Source of the DNA: an uncultured Clostridia bacterium
GTDB taxonomy: Bacteria; Bacillota; Clostridia; Oscillospirales; JAAYOS01
Assembly: GCA_944386395.1 (NCBI GenBank)
Contig: CALXAZ010000086.1
Location: 1 to 15,268, forward strand
Reading direction: 5' to 3'
DNA: 15,268 nucleotides
Part shown: positions 1 to 8,614 of the stretch, one piece after another
How the letters are laid out: each line of letters opens with the position of its first letter
Position numbering within the stretch: position 1 is the first letter of the stretch
Translations under genes and position numbers: made by a program
The notes under the pieces: generated by a model
Databases searched by the model: none
What the model saw: only the letters and a program-made list of their open reading frames with translations
Told to the model about the DNA's origin: nothing

Positions 1-821
1 AGAGAAACGGCGACATTGAGAGTATTTACGAAACCATCGATTCTCTAAAGGATCTCAACCCAGATTTTATCAGCGTTACATATGGAGCCGGCGGGTCTAC
101 AAGAAGAAAAACACTGGACATTGCCACATATATAAAGCAGCACTATATGGTAAATGTCCTTGTTCACTTAACTTGCGTTGAACTCACCGAAGAGAGCCTC
201 AACGCTTTTCTTGATACTATAAGGAAAAACAAGCTGGAAAATATTATGGCACTCCGGGGTGACGTTCCAAAAGGCGAAAGCCCCGATATCTTCAGCCGCT
301 TTTCCTATCGCCACGCAAGTGATCTTGTTTGCGCAATAAAAGGATTTGGGGAATTTTCGATAGGTGGCGCATGCTACCCAGAATGCCATTTTGAGTGCGA
401 CAGTATTGAAAAAGATGTTGAAAATCTCAAGATAAAGGTCGATGCCGGCACCGATTTCCTTATAACACAGCTTTTTTTTGATAATGATCTGTTCTATAAA
501 TTTATGGATTTATGTGTCCAAAAAGGTATTTCTGTGCCAATTTCTACCGGTATAATGCCCGTTCTTAACGCCTCTCAGATAAAACGCATGGTCGAGCTCA
601 GCTCGGCACGTATTCCCCGAAAGCTCAGCATGATGCTGGAAAAATTTGGGGATGACCCGCGTTCCATGCAGGAAGCAGGGGTTATATATGCAACAGAGCA
701 AATTACAGAGCTTATATCCTATGGAGTTCGCGGTATACACTTGTATACTATGAACCAAGCAAAATTCACTCGAAAAATAATGCAGAACATAACAAATATT
801 CGTAATATGCAGGTGAACTGA
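1..821 (+). CDS. metF: Methylenetetrahydrofolate reductase, 5' end missing
   Basis: This gene is cut by the left edge; the readable frame begins at base 3 and gives 272 residues before a TGA at 819-821. The enzyme is a cytosolic FAD-containing TIM barrel that reduces 5,10-methylene-THF to 5-methyl-THF, the methyl donor for the methionine synthase encoded next. Visible family motifs, in order, are ISVTYGAGGS, HLTC, NIMALRGD, the GGACYPE variant of the A-YPE-H motif, DFLITQLFFD, STGIMP and GIHLYTMN. By comparison with E. coli MetF only about 15-25 N-terminal residues are missing, including the FEFFPP-type segment with the catalytic Glu. The internal ATG at 147 is not the start, because conserved sequence such as ISVTYGAGGS lies upstream of it. 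The stop is 4 bases before metH, so the two are almost certainly co-transcribed. Promoter and any riboswitch are off the window. Confidence 0.96.
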   Translation, partial: RNGDIESIYETIDSLKDLNPDFISVTYGAGGSTRRKTLDIATYIKQHYMVNVLVHLTCVELTEESLNAFLDTIRKNKLENIMALRGDVPKGESPDIFSRFSYRHASDLVCAIKGFGEFSIGGACYPECHFECDSIEKDVENLKIKVDAGTDFLITQLFFDNDLFYKFMDLCVQKGISVPISTGIMPVLNASQIKRMVELSSARIPRKLSMMLEKFGDDPRSMQEAGVIYATEQITELISYGVRGIHLYTMNQAKFTRKIMQNITNIRNMQVN

Positions 822-825
822 AGAT

Positions 826-3800
826 ATGACCGATATAAGGGCAGCACTAAAAAAACAGATACTGATACTGGATGGCGCAACAGGAACATGTATCCAGCAG
901 CTCGGACTTAACGAAAATGACTATACTGGGTTCCATAATTTTGATATTCCACAAAAGGGCAATAACGATCTCATGTGCATCACCAATCCGGATATAGTTC
1001 GCAGTATCCATGAACGGTATCTTGCAGTCGGTGCAAATATTATTGAGACAAACACATTTGGCGCCAACGCTTTATCTCAGTCCGAGTATGGCACGGCAGA
1101 ACTTGTATATGAAATCAACAAGCGCGGTGCGGAAATTGCAAGATCAGCCGCTGACAAAGCGTTTTCAGAAAACAAAAACATCCCTCGCTTTGTTGCCGGC
1201 TCCATTGGTCCCACTTCAAAAACCGCTTCTATTTCATCCAACCAGGACGACCCTTCGGCAAGGGATGTATCCTTTGACGAGCTTGTATCCGCATATTCAG
1301 AGCAGATAAGCGGTCTGGTAGACGGAGGGGCAGATCTGATTCTGATTGAAACTATTTTTGATGGTCTCAATGCTAAAGCTGCCGTATATGCGGCAGACAA
1401 AGTGTTTGAAGTTAAGGGGAAAACGCTCCCTATCATGATTTCTGCTACCGTTGCCGGTATGGATGGGCGCATACTTTCCGGTCAAACTCTCAAAGCGTTT
1501 TTTTACAGCATTCCTAGAAAGCACATTCTTTCCATCGGTCTTAACTGCTCTTTTGGATGCAGAGAGCTCTCTCCTCTTGTGCGTGAGCTTGCAGAGGAAT
1601 TTCCATATTTCATAAGTATTCATCCTAATGCCGGTCTGCCCGATATAAATGGCAATTATTCTGAATCTCCATCAGAGACTGCATCACTTATACGAGAGCT
1701 TGCCTGGGACGGTATTCTGAATATTGCAGGTGGCTGCTGCGGTACGACCCCTGAGCACATAAGGGAAATATCCACCGCACTTCATGGCATTTCTCCCCGC
1801 ATTCCCTCTCAAAACAGACACAAAAGCATATTTTGCGGTCTTGAAACAGTTGAACTTTCGCCTGAAATGAACTTTATAAACATTGGAGAACGGAACAACG
1901 TTGCCGGTTCTGCAAAATTTAAAAAGCTTATAAAAAGCAAAAATTATAACGAAGCCCTCAGCACCGCTCTCGAGCAGATAGAAAATGGTGCCCAGATAAT
2001 AGACATAAATTTTGACGATGGGATGATAGATGCAAGGTACGAAATGGAGCATTACCTTAAACTGCTCGGCAGTGAGCCTTCTATCTCAAAAGTTCCAGTT
2101 ATGATTGACTCATCAGATTTTTCTGTTCTTGAAGCAGGCTTGAAAGCACTTCAAGGAAAGCCTATCGTAAACTCGATTTCTCTGAAGTCCGGAGAGGTCG
2201 AATTTTTAAGGCAGGCTGACCTGATTTCAAAATATGGGGCGGGAGCAGTTGTAATGGCTTTCGATGAAAATGGACAGGCTGACACCTTTGAGAGAAAAAT
2301 CGAAGTGTGTCGGCGGGCATATAAATTACTTACTGCCAATGGCTTTCCCGCAGAGGATATAATCTTCGATCCCAATGTTCTGGCTGTTGCTACGGGTATA
2401 GCTGAGCATAACAGCTATGCTGTTGATTTTATTAATGCGGTCCGTTGGATCAAAGAAAATCTCCCATATTCAAAAGTAAGCGGCGGGATAAGCAACCTCT
2501 CTTTTTCATTCCGCGGGATGAATCAGATACGCGAAGCGATGCATTCTGTATTTCTTTATCATGCGATTAACGCAGGTCTAGACATGGGCATAGTAAACGC
2601 CGGGATGATTCTCCCATACGACAGTATAGACGCAGAGCTTCTCCCTCTTGTTGAAGATGTTATTTTGAACAGGAATCCAGACGCGGCAGAAAGGCTTCTC
2701 GAGTATGCTCATTCGCATCTCTCTGGCAAGAGCTCTCCTCAATCACACAGAGATGCTCCAAAATGGCGCACGCTTCCCGTCGAAGAAAGGCTGAAATACG
2801 CCCTTATAAACGGAATATCCAGCCATCTAGAGGAAGATCTCGCTGAACTTGGACACATCAGCCCAGTAGATATAATCGAAGGTCCTCTGATGGATGGTAT
2901 GCGTTCTGTGGGTCAGATGTTCGGAGAAGGTCGTATGTTTCTCCCTCAAGTTGTCAAAACTGCACGAGTTATGAAACAAGCTACCGATATCCTATCCCCA
3001 CGTCTTGAAAATGAACAGCACGGTCAAATATCTTCTGGAACAATTGTTATTGCCACAGTGAAGGGCGATGTTCACGATATAGGCAAGAACATTGTATCTA
3101 TCGTTCTTAGATGTAATGGTTTCAATGTAATAGATTTGGGAGTTATGGTCCCCGCAAGTGAAATACTTGACAGAGCTTTATCTGAAAATGCAGATATAGT
3201 AGCATTGAGCGGACTTATCACTCCCTCTCTCGAAGAAATGCAAAAAGTAGCCTCTGAAATGGAGGAGCGGGGGATGACAATTCCCCTGATGGTAGGTGGA
3301 GCCACTACCAGTGAAGAGCACACTGCTGTAAAGCTTGCTCCTTTATACTCTGGTGGTGTAATCAGAACATCAGATGCCTCGTCCGCCGCAGAGTGCGCAA
3401 AATCTCTAATAGACCCAGCTAAACGTCAAAATTACCTCAAAAATATTCAAGATAAGTACAACAAAATTCGTAAAGGCTTTGAGCTTACACATATTGGATC
3501 GGTCGAAACGCGTCCAAACCCCAAAAAACTTTCAAAAAACTTTAATACCTTTACTGCAAGTCCCGCCTCCTTAGGTGTGTTCCCTTTGACCTTGCCTATC
3601 CCCGAAGTCAGTAAATTTTTTAACTATGAATACCTTTTCCACAGCTTTGGTCTTAAAGGCTCTTACCCTGACATATTGTCGTCACAGAAGTTTGGCCATG
3701 AGGCATCGCTTCTCTACCGTGACACACAGTCCCTGCTTGAGCGCATATATTCTGAAGATCTCCTTGAAATTAAGTCCGTATTTGGTATTTTCCCCGCAAA

Positions 3801-4407
3801 AGTAACGGATGAAAATATCTGGGGAGGGTCTGTTATAGTTGACAATTCAACTGTGCTTCCATTCCTTCGGGATCCTGAAAGCGGAAAATGTATTTCTGAT
3901 TACATCGAAACAGAGCCGTCCTATATTGGTCTTTTTGCTTTAACCGCCGGAGGTGGCTCATATCTCTCTTCGCTAAAAGATATGGATGAATATACTTCGC
4001 TGCTATTTCAGTCATGTGCAAGTTTTCTTGCAGAGGCGGCTGCAGAGTATCTGCATATGCGTATACGCAGGGAATTCTGGGGATACGAAAAAGACGAGCT
4101 ACCTATCGAGGATATGCTCCTTGGAAAATATACAGGTATCCGTCCTGCAATAGGTTATCCTTCTGTTCCAGATCACAGCTTGAAAGCCCCTATTTTTAGG
4201 CTTATTAACGCAGAAAAGTTTACGGGAATAACCCTTACTGAGAGCTACATGATGTCCCCTTCTCCGTCGATTTGTGGACTTATCCTGCCATATGGTGAAT
4301 ATTTTGGGGTCGGGCATATATCTGATGAGCAGGCTGCCGATTATGCAAGACGCAGTAACAAAAGCATATCGGAAATTTCCCGCCTGCTAGGTAGAATATA
4401 TTATTAA
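826..4407 (+). CDS. metH: Cobalamin-dependent methionine synthase, full four-domain form
   Basis: This cytosolic enzyme moves the methyl group of 5-methyl-THF through cobalamin to homocysteine, giving methionine and THF. All four modules are visible in 1193 residues, close to the 1227 of E. coli MetH. The homocysteine-binding barrel (about 1-320) has zinc ligands Cys241 (GLNCSFG) and Cys304/Cys305 (GGCCGTTPEH). The pterin-binding barrel (about 345-615) begins at NIGERNN. The cobalamin region has a helical cap (about 648-725) and a Rossmann domain (about 735-860) with the DxHxxG motif Asp748-His750-Gly753, where His750 is the expected lower cobalt ligand. The activation domain (about 905-1193) carries RPAIGYP from Arg1106, the S-adenosylmethionine binding motif used in reductive reactivation. 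The start follows metF by 4 bases, with a GGTG-type ribosome binding site at 811-815 inside the metF end. No motif is broken, so it should be functional. Confidence 0.97.
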   Translation: MTDIRAALKKQILILDGATGTCIQQLGLNENDYTGFHNFDIPQKGNNDLMCITNPDIVRSIHERYLAVGANIIETNTFGANALSQSEYGTAELVYEINKRGAEIARSAADKAFSENKNIPRFVAGSIGPTSKTASISSNQDDPSARDVSFDELVSAYSEQISGLVDGGADLILIETIFDGLNAKAAVYAADKVFEVKGKTLPIMISATVAGMDGRILSGQTLKAFFYSIPRKHILSIGLNCSFGCRELSPLVRELAEEFPYFISIHPNAGLPDINGNYSESPSETASLIRELAWDGILNIAGGCCGTTPEHIREISTALHGISPRIPSQNRHKSIFCGLETVELSPEMNFINIGERNNVAGSAKFKKLIKSKNYNEALSTALEQIENGAQIIDINFDDGMIDARYEMEHYLKLLGSEPSISKVPVMIDSSDFSVLEAGLKALQGKPIVNSISLKSGEVEFLRQADLISKYGAGAVVMAFDENGQADTFERKIEVCRRAYKLLTANGFPAEDIIFDPNVLAVATGIAEHNSYAVDFINAVRWIKENLPYSKVSGGISNLSFSFRGMNQIREAMHSVFLYHAINAGLDMGIVNAGMILPYDSIDAELLPLVEDVILNRNPDAAERLLEYAHSHLSGKSSPQSHRDAPKWRTLPVEERLKYALINGISSHLEEDLAELGHISPVDIIEGPLMDGMRSVGQMFGEGRMFLPQVVKTARVMKQATDILSPRLENEQHGQISSGTIVIATVKGDVHDIGKNIVSIVLRCNGFNVIDLGVMVPASEILDRALSENADIVALSGLITPSLEEMQKVASEMEERGMTIPLMVGGATTSEEHTAVKLAPLYSGGVIRTSDASSAAECAKSLIDPAKRQNYLKNIQDKYNKIRKGFELTHIGSVETRPNPKKLSKNFNTFTASPASLGVFPLTLPIPEVSKFFNYEYLFHSFGLKGSYPDILSSQKFGHEASLLYRDTQSLLERIYSEDLLEIKSVFGIFPAKVTDENIWGGSVIVDNSTVLPFLRDPESGKCISDYIETEPSYIGLFALTAGGGSYLSSLKDMDEYTSLLFQSCASFLAEAAAEYLHMRIRREFWGYEKDELPIEDMLLGKYTGIRPAIGYPSVPDHSLKAPIFRLINAEKFTGITLTESYMMSPSPSICGLILPYGEYFGVGHISDEQAADYARRSNKSISEISRLLGRIYY

Positions 4408-4426
4408 AAATTTCAGGAGGCAAAAT

Positions 4427-5128
4427 ATGGCTTTTGTTACCCTAAAAAATGTTATTAAAACATATAAAATGGGCGAGGTCGTTATAAATGCTGCTGATGG
4501 CATCGACTTTGACATTGAAAAAGGTGAATTTGCAGTAATTGTAGGTCCCAGCGGCTCAGGAAAAACGACTGTTTTGAACATGCTCGGTGGTATGGACACC
4601 TGTGATAGTGGCGATATCATTGTCGATGGACAGAAAATAAGCTCGTACAACCGCCGAGAGCTTATCAATTACCGCAGATATGATATAGGCTTTGTGTTTC
4701 AGTTCTATAACCTTATCCCAAACCTTACAGCAAAGGAAAATGTAGAGCTCGCCTCTCAAATCTCCAAAGATGCAATACCCTCAGAGGTTATACTCAGAGA
4801 GGTCGGGCTTGGCGAGCGCATGGACAATTTTCCTGCGCAGTTATCCGGAGGTGAACAGCAGCGAGTAGCTATCGCACGCGCCCTTGCCGGTAAACCAAAA
4901 CTTCTTCTTTGCGACGAGCCAACTGGCGCTCTTGATTATAGCACTGGAAAAATGATACTTAAACTTTTGCAGGATACCTGCCGTAAAGACAATATGACAG
5001 TTATACTTGTGACACATAATTCTGCCATTACACCTATGGGAGACCGTGTTATTCGACTTCGTAACAGCAAAGTCGCAGAAATAGTTAAAAACCCACATCC
5101 CACAGATGTCGAGGAGATAGAGTGGTGA
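4427..5128 (+). CDS. ABC transporter ATP-binding protein, MacB/LolD type
   Basis: This is a 233-residue cytoplasmic nucleotide-binding subunit that would power the permease encoded 4 bases downstream. Motifs in order are Walker A GPSGSGKTT (40-48), Q-loop Gln92, signature LSGGEQQR (139-146), Walker B LLLCDEP (159-165), D-loop ALD (168-170) and H-loop His197. The signature with two Gln and the short length are typical of the MacB/LolD/FtsE group, which partners with FtsX-fold permeases. The start is set by a perfect AGGAGG at 4415-4420, 6 bases before the ATG. The gene lies 19 bases after metH with no terminator between, so read-through from the methionine genes is likely. The substrate cannot be deduced: relatives export peptides or lipoproteins, resist antimicrobial peptides, or signal to cell-wall hydrolases. 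Confidence 0.95.
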   Translation: MAFVTLKNVIKTYKMGEVVINAADGIDFDIEKGEFAVIVGPSGSGKTTVLNMLGGMDTCDSGDIIVDGQKISSYNRRELINYRRYDIGFVFQFYNLIPNLTAKENVELASQISKDAIPSEVILREVGLGERMDNFPAQLSGGEQQRVAIARALAGKPKLLLCDEPTGALDYSTGKMILKLLQDTCRKDNMTVILVTHNSAITPMGDRVIRLRNSKVAEIVKNPHPTDVEEIEW

Positions 5129-5132
5129 GTAA

Positions 5133-8100
5133 ATGAAGAAATCCATTTTATTGAGTACGCTCAGAGAATTCAAGGGCAGTATAAGCCGGTTTATATCTAT
5201 TCTTGCAATAATTGCAATAGGTGTAGGCTTTTTTGCTGGCGTAAAGGCTACCGACCCAGATATGCGGCTTTCCGCAAACCGTTATTATAACGAACAAAAC
5301 CTGATGGATTTTCGTCTTGTATCAACATATGGATTTGATAAAGACGACATCGCAGCAATTGAGGCAATCCCGGATGCACAGGTATATCCATCCTATTTTT
5401 CTGACTTTTTGATTACTTATGATTCCGCAGACATTGTCAGCCGTGTGTTTTCGCTTCCCGAAAATATGGAAGTGAACAAGCTCATCCTTACCGAAGGTCG
5501 TATGCCAGAGTCTGCCAATGAGTGCCTTGTAGACGGTTCTACCATGCACATCAATGTGCCTGTTGGCACAGAAATCACATTCAAATCTGGTACAGATGAT
5601 GATATTTCCGATACTCTTTCCCGCACTAGCTATACGGTTGTCGGAAAGTTTATCTCTCCCATGTATGTTTCTGACACCTCACGTGGTACTACTACCCTGG
5701 GAAATGGCTCAATAAGCCTTCTTGCATATATCCCCCAAGAAAACTTTATTGTTGAATATAACACAGAAATATATATAACATTTCCCGAGCTTAGAGAGCT
5801 ATCCGCATATTCTGACGAGTATAACGACAAAGTAGATGCTCTGGCAGAGATCCTTGAAGACACTGCCGACCGCCGTGAGGTAGAACGCTTTGAAAGTATT
5901 ATTGCTGAGGCTGAGGAAGAGATTGCCGACGCAGAAAAAGAGCTTGCTGAAGGAAAAGAGACTCAGCAGAGGGAGCTTGCCGATGCTCAACAAAAACTCG
6001 ATGATGCCAAAGCAGAGCTTGATGATGCACTCGATACATTACAGCAGGCTGAAATAGATATTGCCTCAGGCTGGCAGGAGCTCGAACAAAATCAGAACGA
6101 TTTTGACGCGCAAATAGCAAATGCTGAAAAAACGCTAGAGGAAAATCGTAGCGAGCTCGAATCTGCTTCTAGTAGGTATGAAAGTGGTTTGCAGCAATAT
6201 GAAAACAGTCTTGCTGAATTAGCGACAGCAAAGGAAGACCTCGAAGAAACATATGCACAGATACAGGCGCTTATTGCTGTCGAAGGAGAGGATTCCCCTG
6301 CTGTTATTGCAGCTCTGGAGCAATATAATGCGGCTATGTCCTCTGTGCTCGAAACTCAATCCATACTTAATGCTACAAAAGCAGAGCTTGATCGCGCCAA
6401 CTCTGAATTAATTACCGGAACCGAACAGCTTTCCGCCGCAGAATCAGAGCTTACTGAACAGAAATTATCCGGCCAACAGGCACTAGACGATGCGGCTAAT
6501 ACTCTCCGTCAGGCTGAGCAGGATTATATGGATGGTCTTGCTGAATACGAAGAAGGTCTTGACGAATATGAAGACGGTGTAAAAGAATTTAACAACGAAA
6601 AAGCTAAATCCGACCAGGAGATTGCCGATGCTGAAATTGAAATAGAGGACGCAAAAAACGAACTGCATGATCTCAAAAAACCAATATGGTATGTATTTGA
6701 TCGTAATGATAACACTGGTTACACCGAATATGGTCAAAATGCTGAAAGAATCGACAACATTGCAAAGATATTTCCAGTATTTTTCCTTCTGGTTGCGGCC
6801 CTTGTATGTCTCACCACAATGACGCGAATGGTCGAGGAACAGAGAACCCAAATAGGTACCTTAAAGGCTCTTGGATATAGTAATGGAAGTATTTTGTTTA
6901 AATATATGTCGTATGCTCTCAGTGCCACATTGATAGGCGCTTTAATAGGACTTGCGGGAGGCTTTAAGCTATTTCCCTCTGTCATCATCTATGCTTATGG
7001 TATAATGTATAATATACCATATAGTATCACTCCATTCTGGTATGGGCTGAGCATAGGCTCAATAGTTGTTTCAATGCTATGCGTAGCAATAACCGTTTTT
7101 TTCTCTTGTTACGCTGCGTTACTCCATATGCCTGCACAGTTAATGCGACCAAAAGCTCCTCAGAATGGCAAGCGTGTTCTACTTGAACGGATAGGTTTTA
7201 TCTGGAACCGGCTAAATTTTGGTCAAAAAGTTTCAGCCAGAAATATTTTTAGATATAAAAAACGTATGCTTATGACAGTAGTTGGTATTGCGGGATGTAC
7301 TGCTCTCACTCTTACCGGCTTTGGCTTGCGCGACTCTATATCTGATATCGTCACCCTTCAATATGAACACATATGGAACTACGATGCTATGGTTGCTGTT
7401 GATGACGATATAACCGAAAGAGATGTTACATTTATAAATGAGACTATTGCTCTTGCTGGAGATGGCTCCAAACTTATGCGCACATATCAAAAAAGCTATA
7501 CTTCCGGACAAGAAAACGTAAATGTTGATATTACTCTCCTGGTTGCTGAGCGTACAGACGATTTTAACGATTTTATTGTTACTAATCCACGAGGAGGCAA
7601 CGAAAACTATCCACTGACCTCTTCGGGAGCAATAATAACAGAAAAGCTGGCAAAGACGTTGGCTATCGAAATTGGAGATGAAATCTCTTTGTCTACTGAA
7701 GGAAGCGAGGATATATGTATACCGGTCACCGGAATATCTGAAAACTATGTTATGAACTATGTATATATTTCTTCAGAGTTATATGAATCTACAATTGGAG
7801 AGCTTCCTGTATACAATGTTTATCTATGCAAATATGCCGACGCATCGGACGCCATATGCGACAACATCTCCGAAAAGCTGCTCACAAACAAGAATGTGCT
7901 TCAAGTTGTTCTGCTGGCAGATAACGCAAATGATTTTTCCGAAACCCTTAAAGTGTTGGATCTTGTAATCGTTGTGCTAATAATTTCTGCTGGAGCTCTT
8001 GCTTTTGTCGTTCTGTACAACCTTACTAACATTAATATTACAGAGAGAATACGTGAAATTGCTACTTTAAAAGTACTAGGCTTTAACGATAAAGAGGTAT

Positions 8101-8357
8101 CAGATTACATTTTCCGAGAGAGTATGGTTCTTACTATTCTTGGTTCTTTGATAGGACTTGGGCTCGGTCGCTTGCTTACAAAATTTGTCGTTGAAACCGC
8201 AGAAATAGATATGGTCATGTTCGGTCGCTCCGTATATTTCCCAAGCTATATCTGGTCGGTAGCAATAACAATAATTTTTGCGCTTATAGTTAGCCTTGTT
8301 ATGTACCGACATCTTATGAAAATAAGTATGGTAGAGTCTCTTAAATCCGTTGAATAA
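5133..8357 (+). CDS. FtsX-fold ABC permease with long extracellular coiled coil
   Basis: This 1074-residue membrane protein is the partner of the ATPase just upstream. It is a double FtsX-type permease with eight predicted membrane segments: about 19-37, 546-566, 595-616, 638-660, 713-732, 944-966, 998-1018 and 1041-1060. Each half contains the FtsX coupling signature, TLKALGY at 576-582 and TLKVLGF at 978-984. A MacB-like extracellular domain (about 41-240) is followed by a coiled coil of roughly 265 residues (247-513), very rich in Ala, Glu, Gln and Leu, that returns to the membrane before segment 2. A second extracellular domain spans about 735-940. The family is common in Firmicutes, usually without a known substrate. 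The coiled coil suggests a stalk that contacts the wall or a surface partner; that is inference. The start has GGTGA at 5124-5128, overlapping the stop of the ATPase gene, which implies translational coupling. Confidence 0.93.
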   Translation: MKKSILLSTLREFKGSISRFISILAIIAIGVGFFAGVKATDPDMRLSANRYYNEQNLMDFRLVSTYGFDKDDIAAIEAIPDAQVYPSYFSDFLITYDSADIVSRVFSLPENMEVNKLILTEGRMPESANECLVDGSTMHINVPVGTEITFKSGTDDDISDTLSRTSYTVVGKFISPMYVSDTSRGTTTLGNGSISLLAYIPQENFIVEYNTEIYITFPELRELSAYSDEYNDKVDALAEILEDTADRREVERFESIIAEAEEEIADAEKELAEGKETQQRELADAQQKLDDAKAELDDALDTLQQAEIDIASGWQELEQNQNDFDAQIANAEKTLEENRSELESASSRYESGLQQYENSLAELATAKEDLEETYAQIQALIAVEGEDSPAVIAALEQYNAAMSSVLETQSILNATKAELDRANSELITGTEQLSAAESELTEQKLSGQQALDDAANTLRQAEQDYMDGLAEYEEGLDEYEDGVKEFNNEKAKSDQEIADAEIEIEDAKNELHDLKKPIWYVFDRNDNTGYTEYGQNAERIDNIAKIFPVFFLLVAALVCLTTMTRMVEEQRTQIGTLKALGYSNGSILFKYMSYALSATLIGALIGLAGGFKLFPSVIIYAYGIMYNIPYSITPFWYGLSIGSIVVSMLCVAITVFFSCYAALLHMPAQLMRPKAPQNGKRVLLERIGFIWNRLNFGQKVSARNIFRYKKRMLMTVVGIAGCTALTLTGFGLRDSISDIVTLQYEHIWNYDAMVAVDDDITERDVTFINETIALAGDGSKLMRTYQKSYTSGQENVNVDITLLVAERTDDFNDFIVTNPRGGNENYPLTSSGAIITEKLAKTLAIEIGDEISLSTEGSEDICIPVTGISENYVMNYVYISSELYESTIGELPVYNVYLCKYADASDAICDNISEKLLTNKNVLQVVLLADNANDFSETLKVLDLVIVVLIISAGALAFVVLYNLTNINITERIREIATLKVLGFNDKEVSDYIFRESMVLTILGSLIGLGLGRLLTKFVVETAEIDMVMFGRSVYFPSYIWSVAITIIFALIVSLVMYRHLMKISMVESLKSVE

Positions 8358-8614
8358 CTTTTCTACAAGAGTTCTTCTTGGTACAACCTCTCTAATTAAA
8401 AACAAACGATCATCAAAACACCCCTGTATAGATAAATATCTATACAGGGGTGTTGCAGTCAAAATACACGCATCAAGTATCTAACTTCGAATAGGAAACT
8501 ACATCGGTACGGACACGCAGAAGGCTCCGCGGAAGATTGAAAATCATTCTACTCTCAAATGAATAGAACAAAAACATAATAAATTAATTGCAATAGCATC
8601 TTTTTCCAATATGT
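8358..8614. other. Intergenic gap between convergent genes
   Basis: This 257-base, AT-rich stretch separates the + strand permease gene from the - strand peptidase gene. It holds the perfect inverted repeat at 8417-8454. In the remaining part, 8462-8614, I see no convincing start codon with a ribosome binding site, no tRNA and no riboswitch core. A short GC-rich patch around 8515-8535 contains CCGCGG but no strong hairpin. Confidence 0.6.
8417..8454. terminator. Perfect 17-bp inverted repeat, probable terminator
   Basis: The left arm AACACCCCTGTATAGAT (8417-8433) and right arm ATCTATACAGGGGTGTT (8438-8454) pair perfectly around a four-base AAAT loop. It lies between convergent genes, 59 bases after the permease stop and about 160 bases after the peptidase stop. 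On the - strand the stem runs into TTTT and then a second T-run, so it resembles an intrinsic terminator for the peptidase transcript. On the + strand there is no T-tract after the stem (GCAGTC follows), so termination of the metF-permease transcript there is less certain. A transcription-factor site or a mobile repeat cannot be excluded. Confidence 0.65.

Noticed and set aside
147..149. ATG at 147 as the metF start
   Set aside because: The frame upstream encodes conserved MetF sequence (ISVTYGAGGS) back to base 3, so the gene begins off the window.
3523..3543. Tandem direct repeat AAAAAACTTTC / AAAAAACTTT inside metH
   Set aside because: It encodes Lys/Asn-rich linker between the cobalamin and activation domains. 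The frame is intact on both sides, so there is no evidence of slippage or a programmed frameshift.
8100..8462. A 120-codon open frame on the - strand overlapping the permease 3' end and the palindrome
   Set aside because: It begins within the inverted-repeat region, lacks a ribosome binding site and a recognisable domain, and runs antisense to conserved FtsX sequence.
8462..8614. Possible small RNA or riboswitch between the convergent genes
   Set aside because: The region lies downstream of both genes, shows no stable hairpin beyond the palindrome already listed, and has no promoter-like pair I would defend.
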